Shown: positions 50,959 through 60,513, counted from the stretch's first letter. The stretch is 64,000 bases of DNA from Streptomyces hyderabadensis (GCF_020404845.1 NZ_JAIOJZ010000001.1:186001-250000); one strand, 5' to 3'. The notes: a model not told the origin generated them from the letters alone. Program-made: numbers and translations.

Positions 50959-51764
50959 GACTTCTTGGCCTTTGCGGTCCGAGCGGCGACCCAGACGGCG
51001 ACGGCGATCAGCGCGCCCAGTCCGAACACCCAGGCGAACAGACCCTCACTGACCGGGCCGAGTCCGCCGAGGCTGAGACCACCGGGGCTCTCGGTGTCGT
51101 CACCGTTGACCGCGTCCAGGTAGGCGATGATGTCCTTCTTGTTCTGCTCCGACAGGGTGGTGTCGGGGAAGGAGGGCATGTTCTGCGGGCCGGTCTGCAT
51201 GGCCTCGTAGATGTGCTTCGGGTCGACACCCTCGAGGCTCGGCGCGAACTTGCCGTGCGTCAGGGCGCCACCCTTGCCGGTGAAGTTGTGGCACTGCGCG
51301 CAGTTGGTGCGGAACAGCTCGCCGCCCTTGGCGATGTCCGCGCCCTCGGGGCCGTACTTCTCCTCCGACGGGATGGCCGGACCGGCACCCAGCGAGGCGA
51401 TGTAGGCCGCGAGCTGGTCGATCTCCGCCTGGGAGTAGATGACCTTCTTCTTCGGGACCTGCGCGCCGGGCTGCTGGGCCGGCATGCGGCCGGTGCCCAC
51501 CTGGAAGTCGACGGCCGCGGCGCCCACGCCGACCAGGCTCGGACCGTCGGTGGTGCCCTGCCCTCCGGTGCCGTGGCAACTGGCACAGCCGACGGCGTAG
51601 AGCTTCTTGCCCTCGTCGATGGCGAGGGACTGGGCGGATTCATCGGCCTGCGCCTTGCTCGCGGGTGCGAACGCGGCGTACAGCCCCCCTGTGCATGCCA
51701 GCGCGAGGAGTAGGACGACGAGAGCCGCCAGCGGATGGCGTCGTCGTGCGGAGAGCTTTTTCAC
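50955..51764 (-). CDS. qcrC: cytochrome bc1 complex di-haem cytochrome c subunit
   Basis: A 269-residue protein with an N-terminal signal-anchor, two cytochrome c domains (CASCHG near residue 57 and CAQCHN near 154) and a C-terminal membrane helix (LFAWVFGLGALIAVAVWVAA). In actinobacteria without soluble cytochrome c it hands electrons straight to the CuA site of the aa3 oxidase in a III-IV supercomplex. Coupled to qcrA; ctaE lies 65 bases upstream on the same strand. Confidence 0.98.
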   Translation of the reverse strand: MKKLSARRRHPLAALVVLLLALACTGGLYAAFAPASKAQADESAQSLAIDEGKKLYAVGCASCHGTGGQGTTDGPSLVGVGAAAVDFQVGTGRMPAQQPGAQVPKKKVIYSQAEIDQLAAYIASLGAGPAIPSEEKYGPEGADIAKGGELFRTNCAQCHNFTGKGGALTHGKFAPSLEGVDPKHIYEAMQTGPQNMPSFPDTTLSEQNKKDIIAYLDAVNGDDTESPGGLSLGGLGPVSEGLFAWVFGLGALIAVAVWVAARTAKAKKS

Positions 51765-51829
51765 GGATTACCCCGGTGTCAGGATCTTCTGCGTCGATGC
51801 TTCTGGTATTGCGCGGGTGCGTGCCGCGA

Positions 51830-52450
51830 CTACTTGATCAGGTAGATCGTGGCGAACAGGCCGATCCAGACCACATCGACGAAGTGCCAGTAGTAGGACA
51901 CGACGATGGCGGCTGTCGCCTGCTCGTGGGTGAACCTCCGGGCCGCGTAGGTGCGGCCGAGGACCAGCAGGAAGGCGATGAGGCCGCCCGTCACGTGCAG
52001 TCCGTGGAAGCCGGTGGTCAGGTAGAACGCCGAGCCGTACGGGTCGGACGAGAGCGAGATGCCCTCGTGCTTGACCAGCTCGGTGTACTCGAACACCTGA
52101 CCGCCGATGAAGATCGCACCCATCACGAAGGTGACGATGAACCACATCCGGAGCTTCTTCACGTCACCGCGCTCGGCCGCGAACACGCCGAGCTGGCAGG
52201 TGAGCGAGGAGAGCACCAGGATCGTGGTGTTCGTCGCGGAGAACGGGATGTTCAGCGCGTCGGCCTTCTCGGACCAGAAGTCCGGGCCGGTCACCGATCG
52301 CAGGGTGAAGTACATCGCGAAGAGGGCCGCGAAGAACATCAGCTCGGAACTCAACCAGATGATGGTTCCGACGCTGGTGAGGTTCGGCCGGTTGACCGAC
52401 GGGTGCGCGTGCCCGGTTTCTACTGTCGTTGCTGTCGCCACGACCGACAT
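51830..52450 (-). CDS. ctaE: cytochrome c oxidase subunit III
   Basis: A 206-residue protein with five membrane helices, shorter than proteobacterial subunit III (seven helices). [34 protein letters not shown], and [17 protein letters not shown] are typical. It belongs to the aa3 terminal oxidase. The ATG lies inside a perfect 21-base inverted repeat (52441-52461), and no good ribosome site precedes it. It is cotranscribed with qcrCAB judging by spacing. Confidence 0.97.
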
Positions 52451-52461
52451 TATGTCGGTCG
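52441..52461. promoter_or_regulatory. perfect inverted repeat over ctaE start codon
   Basis: CGACCGACAT-T-ATGTCGGTCG has two perfect 10-base arms around one central base. The ctaE ATG is part of the right half. In the mRNA it would form a stem with the start codon at the loop edge; in DNA it could be an operator. Confidence 0.7.
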
Positions 52462-52648
52462 CTTATCCCGCCCTCACCCCGGGGGGTGCCGTTCGGTGTG
52501 TTCCCCCTGCTCGTACGGCCCGGATGGCCCATCGAACGGCCCGTCGAAGCGCTGTCCGAACCAGTGCTGACGGGGCGTTCGAGGGAGTAGCATCCGCCCC
52601 AACGGGCTACGACAGCCTTCACCGGTCTCACCGCGTATCGGAGGAAGC

Positions 52649-53050
52649 ATGCAGGCGACCGCCACGGTGCTGGTCTACAGCGACGACTCCAACACCCGCG
52701 AACAGGTGCGGCTCGCGACGGGGCGCCGGCCGGCTCCGGACGTGCCCGTGGTCGAGTTCGTGGAGTGCGCCACCCCGGCCGCCGTGCTCAAGGAGCTGGA
52801 CAAGGGCGGGATCGACGTCTGCGTCCTGGACGGTGAGGCGGTGCCCATGGGCGGCATGGGCATGTGCCGCCAGATCAAGGACGAGGTCTTCCAGTGCCCG
52901 CCGGTGCTGCTGCTCATCGCCCGGCCGCAGGACGCGTGGCTGGCGACCTGGAGCCGGGCGGAGGCGGCGGTGACGGCGCCGGTGGAGCCGGTGGAGTTCG
53001 CGTCCGCGCTGGCCGCGCTGCTGCGGGAGAAGCGGCTGCAGGGCGTCTAG
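52649..53050 (+). CDS. receiver-like single-domain protein, degenerate
   Basis: A 133-residue protein with the outline of a response-regulator receiver: VLVYSDDSN (acidic pair), DVCVLDGEA (possible phospho-acceptor Asp), LLIARP (normally Ser/Thr) and TAPVEPVEF where a Lys-Pro is expected. The missing Lys suggests it is not phosphorylated normally. No output domain. It is divergent from ctaE across 198 bases, and GGAGGAAGC precedes the ATG. Function unknown. Confidence 0.8.
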   Translation: MQATATVLVYSDDSNTREQVRLATGRRPAPDVPVVEFVECATPAAVLKELDKGGIDVCVLDGEAVPMGGMGMCRQIKDEVFQCPPVLLLIARPQDAWLATWSRAEAAVTAPVEPVEFASALAALLREKRLQGV

Positions 53051-53068
53051 GGGCGCCTTGGAGCCCGG

Positions 53069-53135
53069 TCGGCTGCGTCGTTCGGCGGCTGACGGCCGGT
53101 GGGGGTTGATCGCGCAGTTCCCCGCGCCCCTGGCG
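53069..53135 (+). repeat. dispersed intergenic repeat, copy D
   Basis: Contains GGCTGCGTCGTTCGGCGGCT and then GATCGCGCAGTTCCCCGCGCCCC split over 53109-53130. It shares TCGCGCAGTTCCCCGCGCCC exactly with copy C on the other strand. It lies between convergent genes. Confidence 0.75.
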
Positions 53136-53156
53136 GCGCTGCCCCGGACGGCGTCT

Positions 53157-54434
53157 TCATGCGCTCTCCGGTCGCAGACGGGCTTGCTCTGCCGTGCCGG
53201 TCGCGTTGCCCGTGCCGCCCGTCAGGGCGCTGCCCGTGCGCCACTTGGTCCAGTCCATGTTCCAGTCGCCGAAGCCGTTGCCGAAGGGTTCCATCGTCTC
53301 GCCGCCGGAGTTGACGACCTCGACGAGGTCGCCCTCCTGGACGGTCTCGAAGAACCACTCCGCGTTGTCGGTGCTCATGCCGACGCAGCCGTGGCTGACG
53401 TTGGCGATGCCCTGGGAGCCGACAGACCAGGGGGCGGCGTGCACGTACTCGCCGCTCCAGGTCACCCGGGTGGCCCAGTAGACCGGCAGGTCGTACGACT
53501 CCGAGGAGCCCTCGGCGATGCCGACGGTGCTGCTGCGCATGCGTACGAAGGATTCCTTGCCGAGGACGACCTTGACGCCGTTGCGGGTCTCGAAGCCGGG
53601 CTTGCCGGTGGTGACCGGGATCTGGCGGATCTCCTCGCCGTCCTTGAAGACCGTCAGCGTGTGCGCGGCGGCGTCGGTGACGGCCACGACGCGGTCGTCC
53701 GTGGTGATCTTCAGCGGCTTCGCCTTGCCGCCCCACATCCGGTCGCCGATCTTGATGCCCTCCAGGGTGCTGCGGACCTGGACGGTGGCGTGAGCGGGCC
53801 AGTACTCCTGGGGCCGGTAGTGCAGCTTCTTGTCGTCCACCCAGTACCAGGCGCCGCTCACCGCGGGGGTGGAGTCGACCTTCAGGGCACGCTCCACTAT
53901 GGCCCGCTGCGCCGGGTCCCGGACCGGCTGGCTCAGTTCCGCGGTGACGGGCTGACCGACGCCGTACGCGCCCGCCTTGGGCCCGAAGGTGACGTCCAGG
54001 GTCTTCTTCGCGCCGGGCTTGCCGGTCTCGAAGGTGAGCACCTTGCGGCCGGGCGCCCCGTCCCCGTCCTCGGTGCTGACCCGCACCGTGTAGCTGGCGT
54101 TGGCCGCCAGCGGAGAGGTGCTGTGCCAGCGGGCGCCGTCGGCGGACAGCTCGCCCGCGACGTGGCGTCCGGCCGCGTCCACGGCGGTGACGTCCGTGAT
54201 GCGCCCGTCGGCGCCCTCGGCGACCACCTCCAGGGGTTTGTCCGGGTCGGCCTTCTTCCCGGCGTCCGTGGGGCCGTTGAAGGAGATCTGGCCGGCCGCG
54301 TCGTAGGGCGTGGCGGACAGCGGGTTGTCGTCGTCACCGAGGCAGGCGGTGCCGCTCGCGCCGAGGGCGATCACCAGCAGGGTGCAGCCGACGACCGTAC
54401 GCCCCCGCGCCTGGAAGTGAACCGTGATGCTCAT
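53157..54434 (-). CDS. L,D-transpeptidase lipoprotein
   Basis: A 425-residue exported protein. The N-terminus has a hydrophobic segment and a lipobox (GASGTACLG). Two Ig-like domains (residues about 45-250) precede a YkuD L,D-transpeptidase domain with HAAPWS and SHGCVGMS, catalytic C350. It forms 3-3 crosslinks in peptidoglycan or attaches proteins to it. The layout matches mycobacterial LdtMt2-type enzymes. Downstream of the ctaF terminator and transcribed separately. Confidence 0.94.
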   Translation of the reverse strand: MSITVHFQARGRTVVGCTLLVIALGASGTACLGDDDNPLSATPYDAAGQISFNGPTDAGKKADPDKPLEVVAEGADGRITDVTAVDAAGRHVAGELSADGARWHSTSPLAANASYTVRVSTEDGDGAPGRKVLTFETGKPGAKKTLDVTFGPKAGAYGVGQPVTAELSQPVRDPAQRAIVERALKVDSTPAVSGAWYWVDDKKLHYRPQEYWPAHATVQVRSTLEGIKIGDRMWGGKAKPLKITTDDRVVAVTDAAAHTLTVFKDGEEIRQIPVTTGKPGFETRNGVKVVLGKESFVRMRSSTVGIAEGSSESYDLPVYWATRVTWSGEYVHAAPWSVGSQGIANVSHGCVGMSTDNAEWFFETVQEGDLVEVVNSGGETMEPFGNGFGDWNMDWTKWRTGSALTGGTGNATGTAEQARLRPESA

Positions 54435-54507
54435 GGCCTCACGCTAGGGAGAGACGTCAACGGCGGCACGGTGGGTAAGCCGGAAGGGTGAGAGACGGTA
54501 CGGCAGA

Positions 54508-54551
54508 CGAAGGGGCCCGGACGCTCCTGACGGAGTGTCCGGGCCCCTTCG
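54508..54551 (-). terminator. strong hairpin terminator after ctaF
   Basis: Perfect 15-bp arms (54508-54522 and 54537-54551) extend into a further CTCC/GGAG pairing in the loop. It starts 13 bases after the ctaF stop. It ends the ctaC-ctaD-ctaF transcript and insulates the transpeptidase gene. Confidence 0.88.
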
Positions 54552-54564
54552 TGCTCGACGCGTG

Positions 54565-54963
54565 CTACTGGGTGCGGTTCTCACCGCGGTAGTACTCGAA
54601 GACCCAGCCGAACAGGCCGACCAGGATCACCGGTGCCGAGAAGTACATGATCCACCAGCCGACGGCCACGCCCAGGAAGGCGAGGGCGCCGCCCAGACCG
54701 AGCGCCAGCGGCTGCCAGCTGTGCGGGCTGAAGAACCCGACCTCGCCGGCGTCGTCCGCGACGTCCGCCTCCGTGTTGTCCTGCGCACCGGCGTCGACCC
54801 GCCGCGCCGTGAAGGCGAGGTAGAAGCCGATCATGATGGCCAGGCCGAAGGCGAGGAAGAGCGCCGTGGTGCCGGCCGGCTCCTTGGACCAGTAGCCGTA
54901 GACCACGGCCACGGCCAGGATGAACAGGCTCAGCCAGATGAAAATCTTGCCCTGGATCTTCAC
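54565..54963 (-). CDS. ctaF: cytochrome c oxidase subunit IV (actinobacterial)
   Basis: A 132-residue protein with four membrane helices: [58 protein letters not shown] and [17 protein letters not shown]. This is the small subunit specific to actinobacterial aa3 oxidases. The ATG overlaps the ctaD stop by four bases. Confidence 0.96.
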   Translation of the reverse strand: MKIQGKIFIWLSLFILAVAVVYGYWSKEPAGTTALFLAFGLAIMIGFYLAFTARRVDAGAQDNTEADVADDAGEVGFFSPHSWQPLALGLGGALAFLGVAVGWWIMYFSAPVILVGLFGWVFEYYRGENRTQ

Positions 54964-56696
54964 TTCCCGGCCTCCTTGCCGCCGGCGAGGGCCTTCTCAC
55001 CGTGGCCGACGTTCTCCAGCTGGTCGATCGCGGAGATCTCGGGGTGGTGCAGGTCGAAGGCGGGGGATTCGCTGCGGATGCGCGGCAGCGTGAGGAAGTT
55101 GTGCCGCGGCGGCGGGCAGGAGGTCGCCCACTCCAGCGAACGGCCGTAGCCCCACGGGTCGTCCACCTCGATCTTCTTGCCGTACTTGGCGGTCTTCCAG
55201 ATGTTGTAGAAGAACGGCAGCATCGACATGCCGAGCAGGAACGAGCTGATCGTCGAGATCGTGTTCAGGGCGGTGAAGCCGTCCGCCGCCAGGTAGTCGG
55301 CGTAGCGGCGCGGCATGCCCTCGGCGCCCAGCCAGTGCTGAACCAGGAAGGTGCCGTGGAAGCCGACGAACAGCGTCCAGAAGGTGATCTTGCCGAGGCG
55401 CTCGTCCAGCATCTTGCCGGTGAACTTCGGCCACCAGAAGTGGAAGCCGGCGAACATCGCGAACACCACGGTGCCGAACACCACGTAGTGGAAGTGCGCC
55501 ACCACGAAGTACGAGTCGGAGACGTGGAAGTCCAGCGGCGGCGAGGCGAGGATGACACCGGTCAGACCACCGAAGAGGAAGGTGATCAGGAAGCCGGTGG
55601 ACCACAGCATCGGTGTCTCGAAGGACAGCGAGCCCTTCCACATGGTGCCGATCCAGTTGAAGAACTTCACACCGGTCGGGACCGCGATCAGGAAGGTCAT
55701 GAAGGAGAAGAACGGCAACAGCACGCCGCCCGTGACGTACATGTGGTGGGCCCACACCGTCACCGACAGACCCGCGATCGCGATCGTCGCACCGATCAGA
55801 CCCATGTAGCCGAAGATCGGCTTGCGGGAGAAGACCGGGATGATCTCACTGACGATGCCGAAGAACGGCAGCGCGATGATGTACACCTCTGGATGCCCGA
55901 AGAACCAGAACAGGTGCTGCCACAGCAACGCTCCGCCGTTGGACGAGTCGAAGATGTGGGCGCCGAACTTGCGGTCGGCCTCCAGCGCGAACAGGGCCGC
56001 GGCCAGCACCGGGAAGGCCAGCAGGACCAGCACACCGGTCAGCAGCACGTTCCAGGTGAAGATCGGCATGCGGAACATGGTCATGCCCGGCGCGCGCATG
56101 CAGATGATCGTGGTGATGAAGTTGACCGAGCCGAGGATGGTGCCGAAGCCGGAGAAGGCCAGACCCATGATCCACAGGTCGCCGCCGATACCGGGCGAGT
56201 GCACCGCGTCGGACAGCGGCGAGTAGGCGAACCAGCCGAAGTCGGCCGCGCCCTGCGGGGTCAGGAACCCGCCCACCGCGATGGTCGAGCCGAACAGGTA
56301 CAGCCAGTAGGCGAACATGTTCAGCCGGGGGAAGGCGACGTCCGGCGCGCCGATCTGCAGCGGCATGATCCAGTTCGCGAAGCCGGAGAACAGCGGCGTC
56401 GCGAACATCAGCAGCATGATCGTGCCGTGCATCGTGAACGCCTGGTTGAACTGCTCGTTCGACATGATCTGCAGACCCGGCCGGGCCAGCTCGGCGCGCA
56501 TGAACAGCGCCATCACGCCGCCGATCACGAAGAACGCGAACGACGTCACGAGATACAGCGTGCCGATCGTCTTGTGGTCAGTGGTCGTCAACCACTTGAT
56601 CACGACGTTGCCGGGCTGCTTGCGCCGTACCGGCAGCTCGTTCTCGTACGAGTCCTCCGCTGCCGAGGCACCCTGGGGTTCGTTGAGGATGCTCAC
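54960..56696 (-). CDS. ctaD: cytochrome c oxidase subunit I
   Basis: A 578-residue, twelve-helix haem-copper oxidase subunit. [11 protein letters not shown] carries a low-spin haem His, [14 protein letters not shown] the CuB His-Tyr pair, HHMYVTGG the other CuB ligands and [10 protein letters not shown] the haem His pair. It reduces oxygen to water and pumps protons. The GTG start overlaps the ctaC stop (GTGA). Downstream ctaF is coupled by overlap. Confidence 0.98.
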   Translation of the reverse strand: MSILNEPQGASAAEDSYENELPVRRKQPGNVVIKWLTTTDHKTIGTLYLVTSFAFFVIGGVMALFMRAELARPGLQIMSNEQFNQAFTMHGTIMLLMFATPLFSGFANWIMPLQIGAPDVAFPRLNMFAYWLYLFGSTIAVGGFLTPQGAADFGWFAYSPLSDAVHSPGIGGDLWIMGLAFSGFGTILGSVNFITTIICMRAPGMTMFRMPIFTWNVLLTGVLVLLAFPVLAAALFALEADRKFGAHIFDSSNGGALLWQHLFWFFGHPEVYIIALPFFGIVSEIIPVFSRKPIFGYMGLIGATIAIAGLSVTVWAHHMYVTGGVLLPFFSFMTFLIAVPTGVKFFNWIGTMWKGSLSFETPMLWSTGFLITFLFGGLTGVILASPPLDFHVSDSYFVVAHFHYVVFGTVVFAMFAGFHFWWPKFTGKMLDERLGKITFWTLFVGFHGTFLVQHWLGAEGMPRRYADYLAADGFTALNTISTISSFLLGMSMLPFFYNIWKTAKYGKKIEVDDPWGYGRSLEWATSCPPPRHNFLTLPRIRSESPAFDLHHPEISAIDQLENVGHGEKALAGGKEAGK

Positions 56697-57652
56697 AGGT
56701 TGTTCGTCTCCCGGTTCTTCTCGTGGCTCGTCTGAGCGATGCCCGCGGGAACGTAACCGGTCTGCCCCTTCTTCGCGAGGTCCTGGAGGTGCTGCTCGTA
56801 GCGCTCCGGGGAGACGACCTTGACGTTGAACAGCATCCGTGAGTGGTCCACGCCGCACAGCTCGGCGCACTTGCCCAGGAAGGTCCCCTCCTTGTTGGGG
56901 GTCACCTCGAAGGCGTTGGTGTGGCCCGGAATCACGTCCTGCTTCATCAGGAACGGCACCACCCAGAAGGAGTGGATGACGTCACGCGAGGTCAGGACGA
57001 AGCGGACCGTCTTGCCCTTGGGGAGCCAGAGGGTCGGACCCGGGTTGTTGGTCTGCGGGTTCCGCGTGCCGGGGGTGCCGCAGTCGTAGACACCGCCCGC
57101 GTTGGCCGGGAAGTCCTCGATGTACCGGTCCGGGATGCCGGCCAGTTCCTTGGAGGTCTTGGCGTCGCCGGTGGAGCCCGGAACGTCCTCGATGTGGTTG
57201 AAGCACCAGCTCCACTGGAAGCCGACCACGTTGACCGTGACGTCCGGCTTCTTCTTGAGGCTCATGAGATCGGACTCGTCGCGCGCGGTGAAGTAGAACA
57301 GCACCGAGACGATGACGAGCGGAACCATGGTGTACAGCGCCTCGATGGGCAGGTTGTACCTGGTCTGCGGAGGGACCTCGACCTTGGTGCGGCTGCGCCG
57401 GTGGAAGAAGACACTCCACAGGATCAGGCCCCACACCAGCACGCCGGTGGCCAGCGCGGCTGCCCAGGAGCCCTGCCACAGGGAGAGGATCCGCGGAGCC
57501 TCTTCCGTGGTGGGGGTGGGCATGCCGAGGCGGGGGAAGTCCTCGTATGTGCAACCGGTGGCGGTCGCCAGGACCAGGCCCGCGGTCAGTGCCTGCAGCA
57601 GCTTCCGCCGCATCGGGCGCCGCGGCGAGCGGTCGGAGCCGTTGGGACTCAC
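56693..57652 (-). CDS. ctaC: cytochrome c oxidase subunit II
   Basis: A 319-residue lipoprotein-type subunit (lipobox ATATGC) with two membrane helices and a cupredoxin domain. [12 protein letters not shown] supplies the Cys, His and Met ligands of the CuA centre; [10 protein letters not shown] has the further His. No fused cytochrome c domain. The GTG at 57652 is followed by SPNGSDRS. It is first in the ctaCDF operon. The region upstream holds the presumed promoter. Confidence 0.97.
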   Translation of the reverse strand: MSPNGSDRSPRRPMRRKLLQALTAGLVLATATGCTYEDFPRLGMPTPTTEEAPRILSLWQGSWAAALATGVLVWGLILWSVFFHRRSRTKVEVPPQTRYNLPIEALYTMVPLVIVSVLFYFTARDESDLMSLKKKPDVTVNVVGFQWSWCFNHIEDVPGSTGDAKTSKELAGIPDRYIEDFPANAGGVYDCGTPGTRNPQTNNPGPTLWLPKGKTVRFVLTSRDVIHSFWVVPFLMKQDVIPGHTNAFEVTPNKEGTFLGKCAELCGVDHSRMLFNVKVVSPERYEQHLQDLAKKGQTGYVPAGIAQTSHEKNRETNNL

Positions 57653-57979
57653 GTAGCGCCTTCCCGAGAGTCTCGCCCGCGCGGTTGGCTGCGGCCTGCC
57701 TTCTCGCTGGTCGGTCGCCGCCCTGCGTCGGGCAGGGGTTTGATGTTTATGCGGACCAAACCCTAGCCGACGCCCTCCGGGGGGTCGCGGGGAGGGTGGC
57801 ATACGCGCCGGGGGTCACTCTTTAAGGGTGGGATGGGGCGCCTACGGGGCGGGATGGTGCGGTGTCGTTGGCGGCTGACGGGCCGTTGCGGCTTGTCGCG
57901 CCCACGCGGCGGAGCCGCACATGGCACAGCCCCGCGCCCCTTGGCGGCGCTTTCCTGCCCTGCGTCATAGCGTTGGCCC
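57653..57979. other. 327-bp divergent intergenic region
   Basis: It separates ctaC (minus) from the cysteine desulfurase gene (plus). The first 140 bases next to ctaC contain an AT-richer stretch (GGTTTGATGTTTATGCGG near 57740) that may hold the ctaC promoter. The other half is taken up by repeat copy E. No small gene is evident. Confidence 0.5.
57869..57950 (+). repeat. dispersed intergenic repeat, copy E
   Basis: Contains TTGCGGCTTGTCGCGCCCAC, GCGGCGGAGCCGCACATGG and CCCCGCGCCCCTTGG. It is of the same subtype as copy A at 24208-24284, sharing the GGAGCC-CACATGG centre and the ending. Confidence 0.75.
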
Positions 57980-59362
57980 GTGGCCTACTTCGATGCTGCT
58001 TCCGCTGCTCCCCTTCATCCCGTTGCCCGGCAGGCGCTGTTGGCGTCTCTCGACGAGGGGTGGGCCGATCCTGCTCGGCTGTACCGCGAAGGGCGGCGGG
58101 CGCGGTTGCTGCTCGATGCCGCCCGGGAGGCGATGGCCGAGTGCGTGGGGTGTCGGCCGGACGAGTTGGTGTTCACCCCTTCGGGGACGCGGGCGGTGCA
58201 TTCAGGCGTGGCGGGGGTGCTGGCCGGGCGTCGGCGCGTCGGATCGCACCTGATCGTGTCAGCGGTCGAACACTCCTCCGTACTGCATGCGGCCGAGGCG
58301 CACGAGGCCGGCGGCGGGAGCGTCACGGAGGTACCGGTCGACCGGACGGGCGCGGTCGACCCGGCGGCGTACGCGGCCGCCCTGCGCGAGGACACGGCGC
58401 TGACCTGTCTCCAGTCGGCCAACCACGAGGTGGGCACGGAGCAGCCGGTGTCCCGGGTGGCGGAGGCGTGCCGGGCCGCCGGTGTGCCGCTGCTGGTGGA
58501 CGCGGCCCAGTCGCTGGGCTGGGGCCGGGTCGAGGGCGGCTGGTCGGTGCTGACGGGCAGCGCGCACAAGTGGGGCGGGCCCTCGGGCGTCGGGCTGCTC
58601 GTGGTGCGCAAGGGGGTCAGGTTCGCGCCGCAAGGGCCCGGGGACGAGCGGGAGTCGGGGCGGTCGCCCGGGTTCGAGAACCTGCCGGCGATCGTGGCCG
58701 CGGCGGCGTCGCTGCGGGCGGTGCGTGCCGAGGCGGCGGCGGAGGCGGCCCGGCTGCGGGAGCTGACGGAGCGGATCCGGTCCCGGGTGCGGGATCTGGT
58801 GCCGGACGTGGAGGTGGTCGGCGATCCGTCGCGGCGGCTGCCCGGGATCGTCACCTTCTCCTGTCTCTATGTCGACGGGGAGACCTTGCTGCACGAGCTG
58901 GACCGCGCCGGTTTCTCCGTGTCGTCCGGATCGTCCTGCACCAGCAGCACGCTGACGCCGAGCCACGTCCTGCGGGCGATGGGGGTGCTCAGCGAGGGCA
59001 ACGTCCGGGTGTCGCTGCCGCCGGGGACCGCGGCGGAGGACGTCGAGCGGTTCCTGGAGGTGCTGCCGGGCACGGTGGCCGCGGTGCGCGAGAAGCTGGG
59101 GGCGCCGGCCGCGACGGAGCCCGTCCGCGCGGCCGGCCCCGGCCTCGTCGTGGACGCGCTGGGCCGGCGCTGCCCCGTTCCGGTGATCGAACTGGCCAAG
59201 GTCATCGGCGACGTCCCCGTCGGCGGCACGGTCCGCGTCCTGTCCGACGACGAGGCGGCCCGCCTGGACATCCCGGCCTGGTGCGAGATGCGGGGCCAGG
59301 AGTACGCGGGCGAGGAGCCGGCGGAAGAGGGAACGGCCTACCTGGTCCGCCGGATCAGGTAG
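57980..59362 (+). CDS. cysteine desulfurase-TusA fusion protein
   Basis: A 460-residue two-domain protein. Residues 1-370 are a class V PLP cysteine desulfurase with the Schiff-base K197 (GSAHKWGGPSG) and active-site C320 (SVSSGSSCTSS). Residues 388-445 are a TusA-like sulfur carrier with DALGRRCPVP (C398) and a DDEAARLDIPAWC ending. The fusion would let the persulfide pass from C320 to C398 within one chain, for Fe-S cluster, thio-tRNA or cofactor sulfur. The start is GTG. The nearby A-type carrier and NadA, an Fe-S enzyme, fit this role. Confidence 0.92.
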   Translation: MAYFDAASAAPLHPVARQALLASLDEGWADPARLYREGRRARLLLDAAREAMAECVGCRPDELVFTPSGTRAVHSGVAGVLAGRRRVGSHLIVSAVEHSSVLHAAEAHEAGGGSVTEVPVDRTGAVDPAAYAAALREDTALTCLQSANHEVGTEQPVSRVAEACRAAGVPLLVDAAQSLGWGRVEGGWSVLTGSAHKWGGPSGVGLLVVRKGVRFAPQGPGDERESGRSPGFENLPAIVAAAASLRAVRAEAAAEAARLRELTERIRSRVRDLVPDVEVVGDPSRRLPGIVTFSCLYVDGETLLHELDRAGFSVSSGSSCTSSTLTPSHVLRAMGVLSEGNVRVSLPPGTAAEDVERFLEVLPGTVAAVREKLGAPAATEPVRAAGPGLVVDALGRRCPVPVIELAKVIGDVPVGGTVRVLSDDEAARLDIPAWCEMRGQEYAGEEPAEEGTAYLVRRIR

Positions 59363-59406
59363 GCACGCCAGGGGCGCGGGGCTGTACCGGACGGTCGCCC
59401 CCGAAA

Positions 59407-60381
59407 TCAGCCCAGGTGCGTCCGGACCTCCCCCGCGGCCTCCTCCCCGTAAGCCTTGGTGAACCGCTCCATGAAGTGCCCGCGCCGCAACTGGTACTCC
59501 TGCGTCCCCACCGTCTCGATGACGAGGGTCGCCAGCATGCAGCCCACCTGCGCCGCGCGCTCCAGCGAGACCCCCCACGCCAGCCCCGACAGGAACCCCG
59601 CGCGGAAGGCGTCGCCGACGCCCGTGGGGTCGGCCTTGCGCTCCTCGTCGGGGACGCCGACCTCGATGGTGTCCCCGCCGGCCCGCTCGATGCGCACGCC
59701 CCGCGCGCCCAGGGTGGTGACGCGGTGGCCGACGCGGCCGAGGATCTCGGCGTCGCTCCAGCCGGTCTTGGTCTCGATGAGCCCCTTCTCGTACTCGTTG
59801 GAGAAGAGGTAGGTCGCCCCGTCCAGCAGTATCCGAATCTCGTCGCCGTTCATCCGGGCGATCTGCTGGGAGAAGTCGGCGGCGAAGGGGATGGAGCGGG
59901 TGCGGCACTCCTCGGTGTGCCGGAGCATCGCCTCGGGGTCGTCGGCGCCGATGGAGACCAGGTCGAGGCCGCCCACGCGGTCGGCGACGGTCTTCAGTTC
60001 GATGAGCCGGGCCTCGCTCATCGCGCCCGTGTAGAAGGAGCCGATCTGGTTGTGGTCGGCGTCGGTGGTGCAGACGAAGCGTGCGGTGTGCAGGGTCTCG
60101 GAGATGCGGACCGAGCCGGTGTCGACGCCGTGCCGGTCGAGCCAGGCCCGGTACTCGTCGAAGTCCGCGCCGGCCGCGCCGACCAGGACCGGCCGGGTGC
60201 CGAGCTGACCCATGCCGAAGGCGATGTTCGCGGCGACGCCGCCCCGGCGCACGTCCAGCTGGTCGACCAGGAAGGAGAGCGAGACCGTGTGCAGCTGGTC
60301 CGCGACGAGCTGGTCCGAGAAGCGTCCGGGGAAGGTCATGAGGTGGTCGGTGGCGATGGAGCCGGTGACTGCGATGCGCAC
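59407..60381 (-). CDS. PfkB-family kinase, adenosine-kinase-like
   Basis: A 324-residue ribokinase-fold kinase. GGVAANIAFGMGQLG and DPTGVGDAFRAGFLSG (catalytic Asp) are the family signatures. Length and start (VRIAVTGSIATDHLMTFPGRF) resemble the mycobacterial adenosine kinase Rv2202c, so adenosine is the most likely substrate. Other PfkB sugars cannot be excluded. The GTG start is divergent from a small gene across 132 bases containing a 13-base palindrome. Confidence 0.9.
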   Translation of the reverse strand: MRIAVTGSIATDHLMTFPGRFSDQLVADQLHTVSLSFLVDQLDVRRGGVAANIAFGMGQLGTRPVLVGAAGADFDEYRAWLDRHGVDTGSVRISETLHTARFVCTTDADHNQIGSFYTGAMSEARLIELKTVADRVGGLDLVSIGADDPEAMLRHTEECRTRSIPFAADFSQQIARMNGDEIRILLDGATYLFSNEYEKGLIETKTGWSDAEILGRVGHRVTTLGARGVRIERAGGDTIEVGVPDEERKADPTGVGDAFRAGFLSGLAWGVSLERAAQVGCMLATLVIETVGTQEYQLRRGHFMERFTKAYGEEAAGEVRTHLG

Positions 60382-60459
60382 GGCGTGGACTCTCTCCTGA
60401 GGGGAGGCGGGTTGACGGTTCACGCTACCCGGCGGCGCCGCCGGCCTGAAGCAGGCGAA

Positions 60460-60472
60460 ACTACCCGGTAGT
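60460..60472. promoter_or_regulatory. 13-bp palindrome in divergent promoter region
   Basis: ACTACC-C-GGTAGT is a perfect inverted repeat, in an AT-richer stretch between the divergent kinase gene (start 60381) and the small gene (start 60514). It could be an operator for either. Confidence 0.4.
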
Positions 60473-60513
60473 ACAACTTTCTTCGCGGTACGGGACGTGC
60501 CTACGGTTCTGTT

